64,000 nucleotides of DNA, taken from contig OY743168.1 in NCBI GenBank assembly GCA_963555705.1, positions 93,784,925-93,848,924 on the forward strand, in the 5' to 3' direction. This document shows positions 37,131 to 54,174 of this stretch, piece by piece; the first letter of the stretch is position 1; each line of letters starts with the position of its first letter. The translations under genes were made by a program, and so were the position numbers. This DNA comes from Ligustrum vulgare (lineage: Eukaryota > Streptophyta > Magnoliopsida > Lamiales > Oleaceae). Under the pieces are notes generated by a model, which had not been told where the DNA came from, did no database searches, and was given only the letters and a program-made list of their open reading frames with translations.

Positions 37131-37577
37131 TATTACAATCAGATTGTTCTTATCAAACATATCATTTTAAGTTTATAAGAAAAATTTACGTGTCCAAGAC
37201 GAAATGTACCTGCTTATGGAAAAACTTGTAATTCATGATTAATTCAACAGCAGTGTATACAAAGTACAAATAGAATGTTCTATCTTAACAAAAATGTAGG
37301 TTTTCTGAAAGCTAAATCTATCCTAGTAAGTTCATTTAGGGATGACAAAAAATACTTGACGTACCTCAAATACACGGGTACTAGATCTCATTAGGGGTGA
37401 TCTGCCCCGAATAATAGGGTCCGTAGGCCAGTTTTCCACAACAGGGCAAGATTTCCCCACCCTGCCTGTCCCAAGGGCCAAGATCCGCCAATATTTTTTT
37501 CAAAGAAAAAAATAATACACACACATAAAAGAGACAATATCGAGTCTCACGACGAGGCATCACTAGTCAAGAGTGGG

Positions 37578-38540
37578 TAGGGGTGGACAAAATGATCGAA
37601 CCGAACCGAACCAAACCAAATCGGAACAAAACCAAACCGAGCGGTTCAGTTCGGTTTTACAAAAAAAAATTAATGGTTTGGTTCTTAGTATGGAGAAACA
37701 AACGGTTTTGGTTCCAGTTCCGATTCTTGTTCTAGAGCCAAGAACCGAACCTCAAGCTCACTTTTTGATCAAATTTTTTTAATTAGTCTTAAAAGTTAAA
37801 AAATTAACTTTATCTAATCTTTTGGTAATCAAGGTCTTAGCTTGTTTCTTCCGTCAGAAATCTAAAATTATTTTTCTTTAATCCTCTATTATTTTTCCTT
37901 TTCCATTTTTGGTATGTAGCTTGTAAGAGGTTTTGCTTAATGTGTAACTGAAAATATTTCAATGTGAGTCACATCTCCTTTTACTCGGTAGAAGATTTCA
38001 TGAATTACATATCCCTGACCTTTTTGATGAAATCTAGACATTTTTTAACTCGTCCTAAAATATGATGCTTGTAATTCAAAGAGGTATTATGAGATCATAA
38101 GCATCATCTTGTATTTCGTACATTAATTTTGTTTGTTTTATGCTAATAGTTTCTGGGTAAACATGAAGACGTAGTCATGTAGCTTGATATAATTAATCTC
38201 TATTAATGACTCATTCGTCTACATTTTTAAATCATTGTTATTAGACAATATTTTGTATGGAGATGTAACTTGATACTTGTGTATTAGTTTAGACTTTGGT
38301 AAATGAATTTCGTTAATCATTACTAAGTACTAACTTATGGTCGTGAATATGGTATGTAATGATAATTTGCTTTTATATTTTAAAATTCAAGTAATGTACT
38401 AGGAACCAAACCAAACCAAACCAGAACAGAGCGGTTTGGTTCCGGTTTGGTTCCATATCTTTATAAAAATTGATTGGTTCAATTGGTAAAAAACCATCGA
38501 TTCATGGTTCCAGAATCAAATCGAACCATGTCCACCCCTA
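37578..38540. mobile_element. hAT-type non-autonomous element, 8 bp TSD AGAGTGGG
   Basis: The left end TAGGGGTGGACA is perfectly inverted at the right (TGTCCACCCCTA). The flanks are a perfect 8 bp duplication, AGAGTGGG (37570-37577 and 38541-38548). Subterminal CCGAACCGAACC runs pair with GGTTTGGTTCC runs near 38430-38460. No transposase is present. Ends of the form TAGGGNTGGNCA with 8 bp targets are typical of hAT elements. Confidence 0.9.
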
Positions 38541-39659
38541 AGAGTGGGACTCGCCCCGGACTAGACACACTGCAATCCCTAACCCTAAGTTCATGCACAT
38601 AAATTAAGAAGCGGCCCATCAGAAATAAACCATTTACTTGACATATTTAATGCAAACTTTTGAATTTAATATGCATTTCCTCTTTCTCATAATTTGTGTG
38701 GATATCTTAAAAATGCAAACCTTGATTTTAACTTTATTTTATTTCATTTAGGGTTTCTCTCATTATCTTAGAATCCAAAACGAAGTCATTTGAGTTGGTG
38801 CTTTGCCATGCACGTCAATTTTGGACAAAATCTGATAGTAACATCACAACAACTTTAAATTTCTCAAACTGAATTCATGATATTTTCTGAGTTGAAAAGC
38901 AAGAACTTTGGTACAAGGTAATTGTTGCTTTGCATATAATTTTTCTAAAACTTAAGGGACTATAATGTGGTATCAGTTATGGCATATATCACATGATGTA
39001 TACAACAAATTTTTAGTTATAGACAAATCAAGAAGATAATAAATCGACTTGTAGAGTAGTTGTTTTCTATCGTTTTCTCACTCAACAGTAATCAGCGACA
39101 ATTTCAATTTATTTGATTTTAATATTTGAAAATCAATCATAGCAAGATAAATTCGACACTTTATAAATTCGTCAATAATAATCAACTAAAGTATTGATGA
39201 ATTAAATCTTACTCTCAAATAATTTAGGATCAACCTTATCAATATTTTGTGATCCAACCTTCTTCAACTTCCAGAACCTTTGAAGTTTACAATTGAATAA
39301 GTATTTCTTAAGGTTATAATGACACATATGTTTTAGAGTAGGAACAGTGATGTTTTCCTAACATGTGGTTATTTAGATCTCAAGAAATAAATGAATCAAT
39401 CTTTGGTAGAAAGTGTTCTTGAATTTTCAAAAATGTGTAAGGAATATGGAATATAGCCTCTATTTGGTAGCACTACAATTTTGAATTTTAATTTATTTCA
39501 AAGTCAACATTTAATCTTAATCACATCTTTTATGGGTTTCACAACTTTTCAACCACACATCTTATCATCTTTTATCAAAATTTGCTAAAAATCTGATTTT
39601 TATCAATACTGATCAGTATATTTTTGGTCATTCCATTATTAGAATATTACTTTTCACCT

Positions 39660-40600
39660 TAAGGCCCAAGGTCATGCTTTGATCCGGCCTTCTATCTTGC
39701 ACAACATCACACTTTGGATCGACCTCTCTATGGGCCGAGGTCACCCTTTTGGGTCGATTTGTTCATAGAAGCATTGTAGTCTTATTATGGGCCAACCCTA
39801 GCCCCAAAACACGTTAATGGACTATGTATTTAGCCTTACATCCTAGAAAATCAAGTGATCAGTACAAATTCACGACGCCCTAAAATAAGCTAGGGATTTG
39901 GAGTATAACAGGTCGGGCAATAATGCCCGGCCATGTATAGATCGGGATTGTTGCCCGGACTCGCTAGGTTACTCTCCGTTTATTCAACATATTTGCCCGG
40001 GCTTATACTGTCACTACATAGGTCGTCACTCCCGACCTTATCAAAAATCTCATTGATGATAAGATATATGGTCGACCTGTCCTGGTCACATCACGCTTAG
40101 AAGCCCAACACATATAGGACTTCGAACCTTCTTTATTAATGAGCTTCATTCATGAACCTCCTTCTTGGGCCTCCATAACAAGACATATCTTATAAGGAAA
40201 CCTTCTAAAAAGGGGAACTCTATTCTTGTAAAGATAAAATTCCCCTTAAAAGGTAAGTTTATATAAAAAAGACCCATTCTTCAATTAAAGAAGGTTATGG
40301 GCTTTTTTCAGCCCTATAAATACAACTCTTTTGATCACAATATTCATTCAATATTCTTTACGTTTTTCAGTTATATATTCTCTCTATTTTTCAGAATACT
40401 AATTCTCACACCGGAGGGGCGACGGGGAGAATCCTCCTCGCCATTTTGCAGGTTATACAAGGCGAATTCGTTCATCTTTTCTAGTGATCAAGAAGTCCCA
40501 GATCTTGCCACGTCAATATTAGAATTTTTTACAGCATCAAATACCAAACAAGGACATAGTTTAGGCATAATGAAACAACCACAACAAATTCGTTCTAGGG
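39660..40600 (+). mobile_element. LTR-like retrotransposon remnant (possible solo LTR)
   Basis: This stretch has the composition of a plant Ty3/gypsy LTR: repeated GGTCGGG/CCCGACC motifs, a TATA-like CCTATAAATAC at 40310-40320, and about 80 bp later CACACCGGAGGGGCGACGGG. No gag-pol frame is nearby, and LTR ends and target duplication were not resolved, so the limits are approximate. Confidence 0.42.
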
Positions 40601-41269
40601 CTTGGGTATAAATAGGAAAAAGTTTGGAAATGTTTTAGCCGAACAAAATTGTTGAAAAACGCATTTTAGGGCGCAAAACAGGTTTCGACCACTCGAGCGC
40701 ACATCGAGCTGAATTTGAGCGCTCAAAAGCAGTTAAAACTACTCGAGTGGAATTCCAGCTTAATTCTAGCATCCTCAATATTTTGATCATAACTTTCTCT
40801 CCAAATGTCCGATTAAGGTGATTCAAAGTGCGTTGTAAAGCTAACTTCAAGTTCTACAATTCTTCTAGAAATAACAATTCCAAATTCGAACGTTTGCTAT
40901 GCGAAAATTGGATCTCAATATCTGACAAGAAATTTGAATCACAATCCTTGCGAGATTTTAATTCTTCTTCAATTTCTAATCGCATCTCAAATCTTCTTCA
41001 ACACTTCTTTGATCTTCTTGAACTCAAATAAATAAGTAACTCAATTACTATACTTTGACTCTAATTATGATATTTTATAAATGAGTCATTTTATTCACGG
41101 GATTGCCAATTCATCAAAAACCTAACACGATCAATATTACCCTTAACATTTAATTTATTTTCAAGCTGAAATACTTTGCTAATTAAAAATATAAAATAAA
41201 TAATTTCAAAACTCTTTTGAAGAATAAAAATATAAAAGTGAATATAAAAAGAGTTAATTTTTTTAAAAT

Positions 41270-41800
41270 TATATTCTAGTTAAACAAAATTAACAATTTA
41301 AAAACTCTAATGCATGGAACAAAAGAAAAAAGAAACTGAATTTTTTTGTTTAAATCTATAAAATATTAATTTTTTAATTATTAAAATATGCTTCTAAATT
41401 AATTTGATTTTCCTATATATGCACAACTTTTTTCATATTTGTTCTATGCTTTATCATAAATATTTTATAAATTAATTTTTGATTTATCTACATTTTATGA
41501 TGTCAGATTACTTTTTGATATATGACACATTATTTCTTTATTAAACTGATATTTTAAATAATTGTTTAATGTATGTTTTGAGGAAATCCGAGAATTTTTT
41601 TTTTTAAAAAAAATCAATTTATTAAAAAACTGCAATCAATTTACAATTTTAACTTTAATAATTTTCCTTTAACAATATCAATTACCTCAATTACTTTCAA
41701 AAATAGTTTTAATACTTCAAAAACATTACAAGTATCATTCATCCTATACATAAAACGTGCAAAACAAGTGCTTATTACTAGTAATATTAAAAGGGAAAAA
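41270..41800. repeat. Dispersed AT-rich repeat, copy 1
   Basis: The order of motifs here (ATTCTAGTTAAAC, TTAACAATATCAATTACCTC, TTTTAATACTTCAAAAACAT, TCATTCATCC) is repeated with divergence at about 54400-54670. No coding capacity is seen; the element type is unknown. Confidence 0.5.
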
Positions 41801-42130
41801 AAAAAAGTTCCTTCCGTCTTGCATTTTTTCAAGAAATAATGCTTGGAAATTAACTTGTGAACATTTATTTAGATCATCTCCTGTTGGACCCAAACAAAAA
41901 CCTTATATAAATTGAGTATAAGTTTATTGCAACATACAGAATATTGTTATTATCATATATATGTAACTATACAATATACAATTATAATTCATAGAATTTG
42001 CAAAAATTACTTAATTTCTACATTTTTAATTATGTATTTGTCTAGAGAGATGAAGAAAATAAAAATAATCCACTAAGGAAAATACGGATCAACTGACAAG
42101 AAGATTTTCTTATTTCAAGCACCGTATAAT

Positions 42131-46432
<4,302 letters not shown>

Positions 46433-46442
<10 letters not shown>

Positions 46443-46462
46443 ATCAGTATCTTCTTCTTCAT
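46433..46462 (-). other. Upstream ORF overlapping the BEL1-like start codon
   Basis: An ATG at 46462 opens a nine-codon frame (MKKKILIWE) whose TAG lies at 46435-46433, past the main ATG at 46442-46440 in another frame. It has A at -3. The main ATG has G at -3 and G at +4. Scanning ribosomes would meet this frame first, so it may lower translation of the main protein. Confidence 0.6.
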
Positions 46463-46508
46463 TATAACGTCCTTTTTAGTAACAACCGCCCACCTTCTTC
46501 CTTATTAT

Positions 46509-46763
46509 CTGCTCAGTTTCTCATCGGATCCACACAAGAAAACAAAAACCCATTACGGAATTCCGAGTTTTTGTTCATCAAAGTCATAATACAGCAGATT
46601 AAAAAAAAGAAAAAGAAAAACACAAAAAGATTATAGAATAGCAAAAAGAGTAGAAGAATAAATAAGGAAGTGAGGAGTAAAAGTGAAAGCATCAAATGAG
46701 TCTTTTGTTGTCGTTCACATAAAAAATTCAGCTTTAACAATTCATGTTTTTACACATACATAC
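46509..46763 (-). other. Probable 5' untranslated intron of the BEL1-like gene
   Basis: On the minus strand a strong donor (AG/GTATGT at 46763) is followed by a T-rich tract and an acceptor (GAGCAG at 46509). Removing it would eliminate two further short upstream ORFs but leave the one overlapping the start codon. This is inferred from splice motifs only. Confidence 0.45.
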
Positions 46764-47125
46764 CTCTTATAGTTGCAGGTTGTAAAAGTGTGCAAAGCTC
46801 TCACACATCGTTTTCAATTTCTGTGAGATTCGGAGAAATAAAAATAAAACTGTTGAATTCTTCTCCTTTTAATTTCTCACTCAGTTTATATACCTTGCAA
46901 TCTCTATATCTGTTTCTGAGGCTGTCGTTTCTCTCTTTCTATCCTTGTTTTCTCTTTGCACTGAGAGACTGTTGTTGTTCTCTGCTATCGCCTTCTCGAA
47001 AGAGAGAGAGAGAGAGACCAACAAAAACAAGAGCATTAAAATAATGAAATAAGATGCCTTCTTAAGATCACCAACCCCACCCCACCCCACCCCACCCAGC
47101 ACCTCGCACACGGATATATAATACT
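46764..47125 (-). promoter_or_regulatory. Probable first leader exon and core promoter of the BEL1-like gene
   Basis: Minus-strand TATTATATATCC at about 47112-47123 is a plausible TATA box. It is followed by a CT/GA-rich leader with (CT)n at about 47003-47019 and CAACAACAACAG-type sequence, common in plant 5' leaders. The start site is inferred. Confidence 0.35.
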
Positions 47126-49732
47126 TTTCTTCCTCCTTTTTCTTCTCCAACTTGCAAATAAAGTTTAAAAGATGGGTGTTCTCGACCCAGCTTAAGATAG
47201 AGAGGGCAGGCTGAATTATTAATCTCAATTTTTGAATGACCAAAATACCCCTCTCTATCTATAGTTTAAAATGTAAAGTTGATTTTTAAATTGGGAAGTT
47301 GAAAACGTTGTGTGTGATTTCCACAATTTTAATCTCTACCAAATTGGGCGGCTATACATAATTTTTCAGCAACTGACTTGCTTAGAAGTGTTCAAAAGGT
47401 CCATATACCACCAATTTTAAATTTTTACCGAATAGGGCTATACATAATTTTTCAGCAACTGATTTGCTCATTGCTGAGCAAGTTTCTAATCAATTATTGA
47501 TATTTTGCGTTTTTCAAGTTTTACATAAATTCTTATTGAATTATTATATTAGTTGAACCTTTAGACTATTTTAAATACTCACATGATTACTAAACTAGAC
47601 ACCTTTGTCTAAATATATGTAACACGACATTTCGGGAATTAAAGAGTGTAACAGAACATATTACACAATTCATAAGATATAATATCTTCTGCACCTTACA
47701 TATATAATATTTGTTTGTTGTTTAAACAAATGACAAGAATATAGTCTTATTGCTGGCAATGAATCACCAAAACAGGCCCCTTGGCGACTAACTATTGCAA
47801 ATTAGACAATATAAAAACCATCAAGTGAGTACAAAGTCAATCTATGCTCTTTTCACAAGAAATAAGGTTCTTGTTTACAATTTGAGATTAAAAGCATGTT
47901 TGGTACTCGATAATGGACATTAATATGTAACACATGAATGGATCGTCTGATGTAACAAACACTCGGCATTTGTCTAGTTTGGATAGAAGTCACATTTTTA
48001 CTTCTTATTATTTATTTATTTTTGTAAATTTTGATAAAAATTGATCAAATGTATTGTTAAAAAATTGTAGATCATACGAAATTTGTTTTTAAATTTATTG
48101 AGTTTGAATTTTAATCAAAATTTTAGCTTAACCAAACAGGGAATCAGTAATAATATTTTATTAATACGAGTCCATATTGCCCTTGCTCATTCCATATATG
48201 ATACAGACATTGGGAGCTAATTTGTTGGGATAACTCACTTATATTGAAATCAATGAGATGATGGCACGTGCGAAAGGTAGGGCTACGAGTGGGTTAGGTT
48301 TGTATGGGGAGTAGGGGTTTGAGAGCCAAGTATAACTAATTTATGGTTTGGTAATGCCAAGATAATACGTTTTCATTTAAACCATTTCCAAAGGTTTTTT
48401 TTAAACAGGTGTTTTTTGCTTCACCCCACATTTAGCTTAGACAATAATTCACGATCAAGGATAGGAAAACAATTTCATTTTGTTAATTTGTTCGTTGGTA
48501 GATGAAGTATTCATGATACGTTTCATTTGAAAGTTATATTTAGGTAGTTAAATCTTTCTCATTTTCTTCTATCATTTATGTCGACTTCGTGTATGTCACC
48601 TCTGTCGTGGCTAACCACCACTTCAGTTACGTGACTTCACTAAATCAATTGTCTTAGGAAAATAACACCTTCATAAGTTGTCCTGTATACATACCACGAT
48701 CTAATTAGTACAACTCAACCTTAGAGCCAACCAATAAATAAAAAGCGTTCAACTTATTTCACCTCTATAGTGGCTAACCACCACTTCGGTTACGTGACTT
48801 CACAAAACCAATTGTCTAAGGAAAATAACCCCTTAGATAGATGATCGTTTTGATTTCTTTGTGTAAGTACAACTCAACCTTAGAGCAAACCAATTAATGA
48901 AAAGCGTTCAACTTATTTTTGCAAAACATACTCTTAGACAGTGTTCTAAAACACGCGCACTGTGCGCGACACGCGCCTCGCTTTGGAGAAAAGAGCAAAA
49001 AAAGCGTTTTAAAATTTTTTTTTTCTAAAAAGCACGCGCGAAGCACGCTCAAGTATGGGTAAAATTTAAATCAAATATCTAGGAATTGAAAAACTCTTTT
49101 TAACGCTAACTCCCGCTTAGCTTCAAAAGTTTGACTCTTGAATTTCACGCTTCACACTTTTTAGAACACTTCTCTCAGGAGCGATGTACTACCTCTAGTA
49201 AATGATAGTACAATGTGGTATAATATCTAACAAGTCTAGAAAATTGGGGGACATGGAGTAAAATAGTAGCATATGATATGTTTTGTTTCCTTCTCATACT
49301 TCTCGTCACCTATGCCATGGCTATTTAGTATTTATTTTGTAGTTAAAATAATTGCACTTTTGATCTTCAATCATTTGTTCCGTGGCAAATTGGTCATGAT
49401 CAACATATTTCATTTGGCCGTGCAACTTTTAATCTTTTAAATTTCTAACATGTACTACAATAACCAATTCCTCAATTTGATATTCGTCCATGTATTTCAT
49501 GCTCAAGCATCAATTCACTGGTGAAGTGGCCAGTATCCAACCCTCGTGACTTTAAGAGATACATATAGAGATGACTTGGCCCTTCTTTGGTTCAAATCAT
49601 TTTTTTTCAAGTCTTCCATCAAAATTTTTTTTGATCATATATTTATATGGGTTCATCACTTTTCAACCACAAATTCTTATTGGTATAAAATATGTTAAAT
49701 AAATTCAAAGTTTCCATTTGATGTTTTAATTA
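47126..49732. other. Gene-free spacer with a 163 bp tandem duplication
   Basis: No gene is recognised. It contains the duplication at 48597-48921 and a tract near 48945-49180 with repeated GCGCG motifs (ACACGCGCACTGTGCGCG) and an ACTTTTTAGAACA inverse of TGTTCTAAAA, which may be a decayed small transposon. Confidence 0.4.
48597..48921. repeat. Tandem direct duplication, 163 bp unit
   Basis: CACCTCTGTCGTGGCTAACC at 48597 recurs as CACCTCTATAGTGGCTAACC at 48760. Both units continue through ACGTGACTTCAC, AATTGTCT(T/A)AGG and AAAGCGTTCAACTTATTT. Confidence 0.85.
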
Positions 49733-50285
49733 AGTCCCTGTTTTGAATAGATTAAAATTAAGGATGGCAAAATGGCTAACCGGCTCGATCCGCTCGGGCT
49801 TAGCTCAGCTCAAGGCTCGAGCCGAGCTTTTTTTGAGAGACAGGCTTTGACTCAACTTGACTTAAGCGAAAAAAGTCACCTCAAAAAGTTCTACGCGAGC
49901 TCGAGCCTTGAAATTCAGCTGCGAGCTCCAGCCTTGAAATTCGGCTGCGAGCTCGGCTCAGCTCGTTTTATATATACATTTTCAATAACAAATTTATGGA
50001 TTTTTGTTATAAAAAAAACTTAAAAGTTCGGGACTTGACTCGGCTCGGAAAAACTAGAGCTTAAAGCTAGAGTTGAACCTTATTTTTGGGCATGAACTTT
50101 GACTCGGCTCGGCTCGAGCATGGATCTTCGGTTTGGTTGGAATGTTGACATCCGTAATTAAAATCAGATTTTTAATGAATTTTGATAAAAGTGATGCGAT
50201 GCGTGGTTGAAAATTTGTGGGTCCCATAAAATTTGTAATTAAAATTAATTGTTAACTTTAACTTGATATTAAAATCAGATTTTAG
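49733..50285. mobile_element. MITE split by a nested hAT element
   Basis: Left part 49733-49758 (TCCCTGTTTTGAATAG) and right part from 50157 join into a reverse-oriented copy of the window's common MITE (AATCAGATTTTTAATGAATT, GTGGTTGAAAATTTGTGGGT). The two parts are separated by the hAT element at 49759-50156. The outer right limit is approximate. Confidence 0.6.
49759..50156. mobile_element. hAT-type element, 8 bp TSD ATTAAAAT
   Basis: The left end TAAGGATGGCAA and the complement of the right end (TACGGATGTCAA) are inverted. The flanks are a perfect 8 bp duplication, ATTAAAAT (49751-49758 and 50157-50164). The 398 bp interior is rich in GCTCGAGC and GGCTCGGCTC motifs. No transposase is present. 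Confidence 0.88.
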
Positions 50286-50830
50286 GCCTTGTGTGGTCTG
50301 AGAATTTTTTTCAACTTTCTCCTCAAATTTATTCACAATCACACATTTTTATGGGACTCACAACTTTACATATTTTTCAACTACTTTCCAACCATGTATT
50401 ATAAACTTTTTTCAATTTCTCCTGCATCAAACTCGCTCTTAATCAAAACAAATGATAAATAAGGTTGAAACTTGTACAGAGGAGATCATCTCCATTGTAA
50501 CTTTTGTAGGCTCATTTGTTACTCAACACTGATTGTGTGTGTGAAACATTGTAATTACTAATTACAAACAGAGTTGATAATTGACAGCCCAACCTTCTTC
50601 TCCTGTCTGTCGTCTTTCGGGTGAATAATCACATGAATCTCACCATTTCGTCACACGCTTGAAAGTCTCAATTCGTCATCCACTATAATTGATATCTTTT
50701 TAAATCCAACTCTCACACTTTCAAAAAAGAAAAATCCAACTCTCACGTGCCAAAGTCGGCTGCACACGTGCCCCTCTTTTATTATTTTCACACGCCATTT
50801 TTAATTTTGTATATTGCCACTTGGAAATAA
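50286..50830. other. AT-rich spacer with a MITE-core copy
   Basis: No gene is recognised. A forward MITE-core copy lies near 50290-50420 (CACACATTTTTATGGGACTC). Confidence 0.4.
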
Positions 50831-51362
50831 GGCTTGTGTTTGATAAGCGGAATTTTTCATGAAAAATATGATTTTTTATGTGATTTTTCAATTTTGCGCT
50901 GTTTGGTTGCCTAAGTTTTCTATGAAATTCATTTTTCCACTTGTCCCGAAATCCGGTATTTTCCTTATTTTGGATGAATTCGTTTTCCAATTGGAAGATG
51001 AGGTTTTATTTTTCATAGAAAATTTTATATTATTTTTGTTACGTTTGATCATTTTTGTTGTTGTTAATTGATTTATTTTTTTTCCTAAAAATTAACATTA
51101 TTATTCTCAAGTACTAATGTATGAAAAAATTAAAAAAAAAATATTTTTTTATTAAAATAGATAAATTTTACTATATTTTCCATGAAAAATAATGTCAATC
51201 AAATAATAAAAGTAGGAGAATTCCCTACTTTTTCCATCTAAAAAATTAAATCAATCAAACACATTAAACTTTCTATTCCCAGGAATTCAATTTCCTAGAA
51301 TTCATTTCCCTGAAATTCATTTTCTTTCCACCCAAATTCCACCATCGCTATCAAACGCAGTC
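50831..51362. mobile_element. Long MITE, TAA duplication
   Basis: The left end GGCTTGTGTTTGATAAGCG is matched by the complement of the right end (GACTGCGTTTGATAGCG). TAA flanks both sides (50828-50830 and 51363-51365). Subterminal ATGAAATTCATTTTCC and AATTCATTTCCCTG motifs also pair. Open frames on both strands inside it are not genes. Confidence 0.65.
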
Positions 51363-51365
51363 TAA

Positions 51366-52851
51366 GACGAATTACTAAAAGACGGATTTTGGGACCACGT
51401 GATTTTTAAAAATAAATAACCAAATGTGTAACTCATTTAATTTTTTTTATTATTTGGACGAACGTTTCAAAATTTATTTTATATATACGTCTCTCCAAAT
51501 TATACAATATGTTTCTTGAGTTTGAAATAATTTACAACTTGGATGTACAAAATCGATTTATAGACATCTTACTAGTGCATATATTCCTCATAATTTAAAG
51601 TGATTTTCTAGTTCATCCCAATATTCGAATTATTGATTATATCATAAGAACTTTATGTACAGGTTGTCAGGATCGTATTTTTTATCAGATCGGTAGAGGG
51701 CTCTAGCGGATCATAAGATCCTATAAAATAATGATTTAATTTTTTTTTATCTACAAATATTTAAAGATGCAAAATAAAACTTCTAACAAGAATTTAGCAA
51801 CTATAAGTCAAGAATTAGCTTAAAAAACAACAAAAATTAAATTCAAGGTTAATATTATTTCACTAAGATAAAGTTACTTGCATGTTGATTTCATTTTTGA
51901 GCATTCTGGATTGATTTGTTATTTTTCCCCCTTTTTGTTTTGTTTGGACTTGTAGGAGAATTGACTTTTTAAAAAAAAAAAAAAAATTGGGCTTGAGTAA
52001 AAATTAAAATCCAACTCAATTCACAAAAAAATATTCGAATAGACAGGATCATACACAATTGCATCTCGCGCAAGCAGCGGTGCTGCTGCTTCGATCTTCC
52101 AGAGACGCCGTTGCATCTATTTGCTATCTGGTTTTTGAATTGGTAGGCGGTGGTAGGTGTATGTGATCTAATTCCTTCCTTCTTGCTATTAGATATGATT
52201 CATTTTGTTGTGGCGGTTCAGTCGTGGCTTTGGTGATGGTGTTGTTTGCGATGGTGGTGTCTTGTGTGTGGTGGTGGGGGAGAGTGATTTTGGTTTTGGG
52301 ATTTGTACATCGTGTGCAGTTTTGTTGCTGGTGGTGGAGGTGGAGGTCACGGTTGCATAGGTGGGGACGTGGCAGAGGCGACGACGGTGGTGGTGATGGT
52401 GATGGAGGAAGTGGTTACAGGTTTTGATTGTTTAAGATGTCAACTTTATAAATGCGACTTAAAAAAATGTGACCTACTAATTGATAATTGATAATGTGAG
52501 ACCAAGAAATTAAATAAATGTGACCTAATAATTTGATAGGTCGTGACCTAAAAAAAGGTCGGGATTGACTAATTTGACATTTTTGTGACTTACTGATTTA
52601 GTAATTTGTGATCTTGAAATGAATTGTAACTTAAAAATCTTGTGAACTAAAAAATTTATTTTTGTGATATGAAATTATACAATATATTGACCTCAATATA
52701 TATAATTAATAAAACATCTTTTCCATTATTTAACATAATTAATTACTATTAATTACAACATAATTTTTGAATATATATAGGTTTGATCTTATTTTTGAAA
52801 TTTGTATTTTTAAATCCCTTATTTATGTATTTTTCCCTTATTATTTTTTAC
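51366..52851. other. Gene-free spacer with a GGT-rich island
   Basis: No gene is recognised. About 52150-52430 is rich in GGTGGTGG repeats; the frames there give Val/Trp/Gly-rich peptides with no domain and look like simple-sequence by-products. 52440-52680 has scattered TGTGACCTAA-like motifs reminiscent of the centre of the 24000-27010 repeat. Confidence 0.4.
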
Positions 52852-52859
52852 TTTTTAAT

Positions 52860-53177
52860 AGGCCGGCCTTGGGCCTTATGCAGTCCATGCAATCGTATAG
52901 GACCCTCAAGGTGTGAATGCCCTAAAAAATATGTAAGATTCAACAGTTTAGTCTAATAGACAGCCAATATTTTTAATAAAAATGCTTGATTAATATAATT
53001 GTTAATTTTTTCTTCTAAAATGTTAGAAGAGTAAATTTAACTTGAACTATTGACGGTTTACATTATTATGTGAATGATTTTATTTAGTAATAATTTTTTT
53101 TTTTTAATCAAGACCCCATTTAGAATTTCGCATAAATGTCTCCAATTTTCAGGGGTATTATAGGGCCGGCCCTGTAG
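52860..53177. mobile_element. Non-autonomous element with GGCCGGCC termini, 8 bp TSD
   Basis: The left end AGGCCGGCCTTGGGCC and right end TAGGGCCGGCCCTG are inverted around a shared GGCCGGCC. TTTTTAAT flanks both sides (52852-52859 and 53178-53185). The left interior (GTATAGGACCCTCAAGG) is related to the element at 59017. The 8 bp target would fit hAT; family assignment is uncertain. Confidence 0.6.
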
Positions 53178-53185
53178 TTTTTAAT

Positions 53186-54120
53186 CCTATTTAACCCTTT
53201 TTGATGGAAATTAAAAATTCAAGTTGTAGGAGATTTTAATATAAATTAATGAAAGTATTATTAAAAAATTAATAATTCTAAGGAGATATATTTTGGGGAC
53301 ATTTTTAAGTGACATGGTGACGTGACGTACATTTATTGGATGATGAAAAAGTAAATGGTGGGATAATTATTTTCATAACTCAATAAATATGTGACATATC
53401 ACAATGTGACTTAAAAATGTCATTCTAAAATTGCTCTTAAAAAAATTATATGTGGTTAAAACTTAAAACCAAGAGTGGACTTTGATTTATAACATCAACT
53501 TAGTGCCATTGATTCAGTTTAGGAACACAGATTGTTCTTTTGTCGGTTTCTTCTTTCAATATAAATCAAATATGCCTTTTCTTTTTTTGAATCTTGCTAC
53601 CTTTCTTCTAGCTGGCTTCTTTATTAATTTAAGCATCCGTTTATACATTTTGTTTATAATAAAAGGTCACAAACCAAAATCTCTTTAGATATTTTTTTTT
53701 GAAAAATCAATAATTTTGACTGATAAAAAATTTTCGTCCATCATTTTTATGTTTGAAAAAAAAAATATTAACGAAATGTTGTCACATCGCTATTTATAAA
53801 CAAAATTTATAAACAACTATTTATAAACGGTTTAACATCCCATGACCACACCCATTTGAGACGTTGGTTTTACCATAACTTCGTTTGATTATCCTTACCC
53901 CTTTATTTAATAACATTAAATAATTCATTACATTTACTATATAGCAATTTAAAAAATTATTTTATAATTTCAAATCATTATATTTTCTCATTTATATAGT
54001 ATTAAATTAATTTATTATCTAATCATTTATTACAATGTTGTAATATGATTTCATATTATTGTTCTCGTATTATTATACTTTTCATTTATTTAACTTAATC
54101 TACATCTACAATCTGTCTAC

Positions 54121-54174
<54 letters not shown>

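Larger units (their letters stand above)
38549..42130. other. Gene-free region downstream of the BEL1-like gene
   Basis: No protein gene is recognised. It holds a MITE-core copy near 39460-39610, an LTR-like stretch about 39660-40600, and a repeat at about 41270-41800 that resembles 54400-54670. The 3' untranslated region of the minus-strand BEL1-like gene probably extends to about 41900. Confidence 0.45.

Noticed and set aside
52224..52491. Val/Trp/Gly-rich frame in the GGT-rich island
   Set aside because: It is a simple-sequence by-product with no start context, domain or neighbouring exon.
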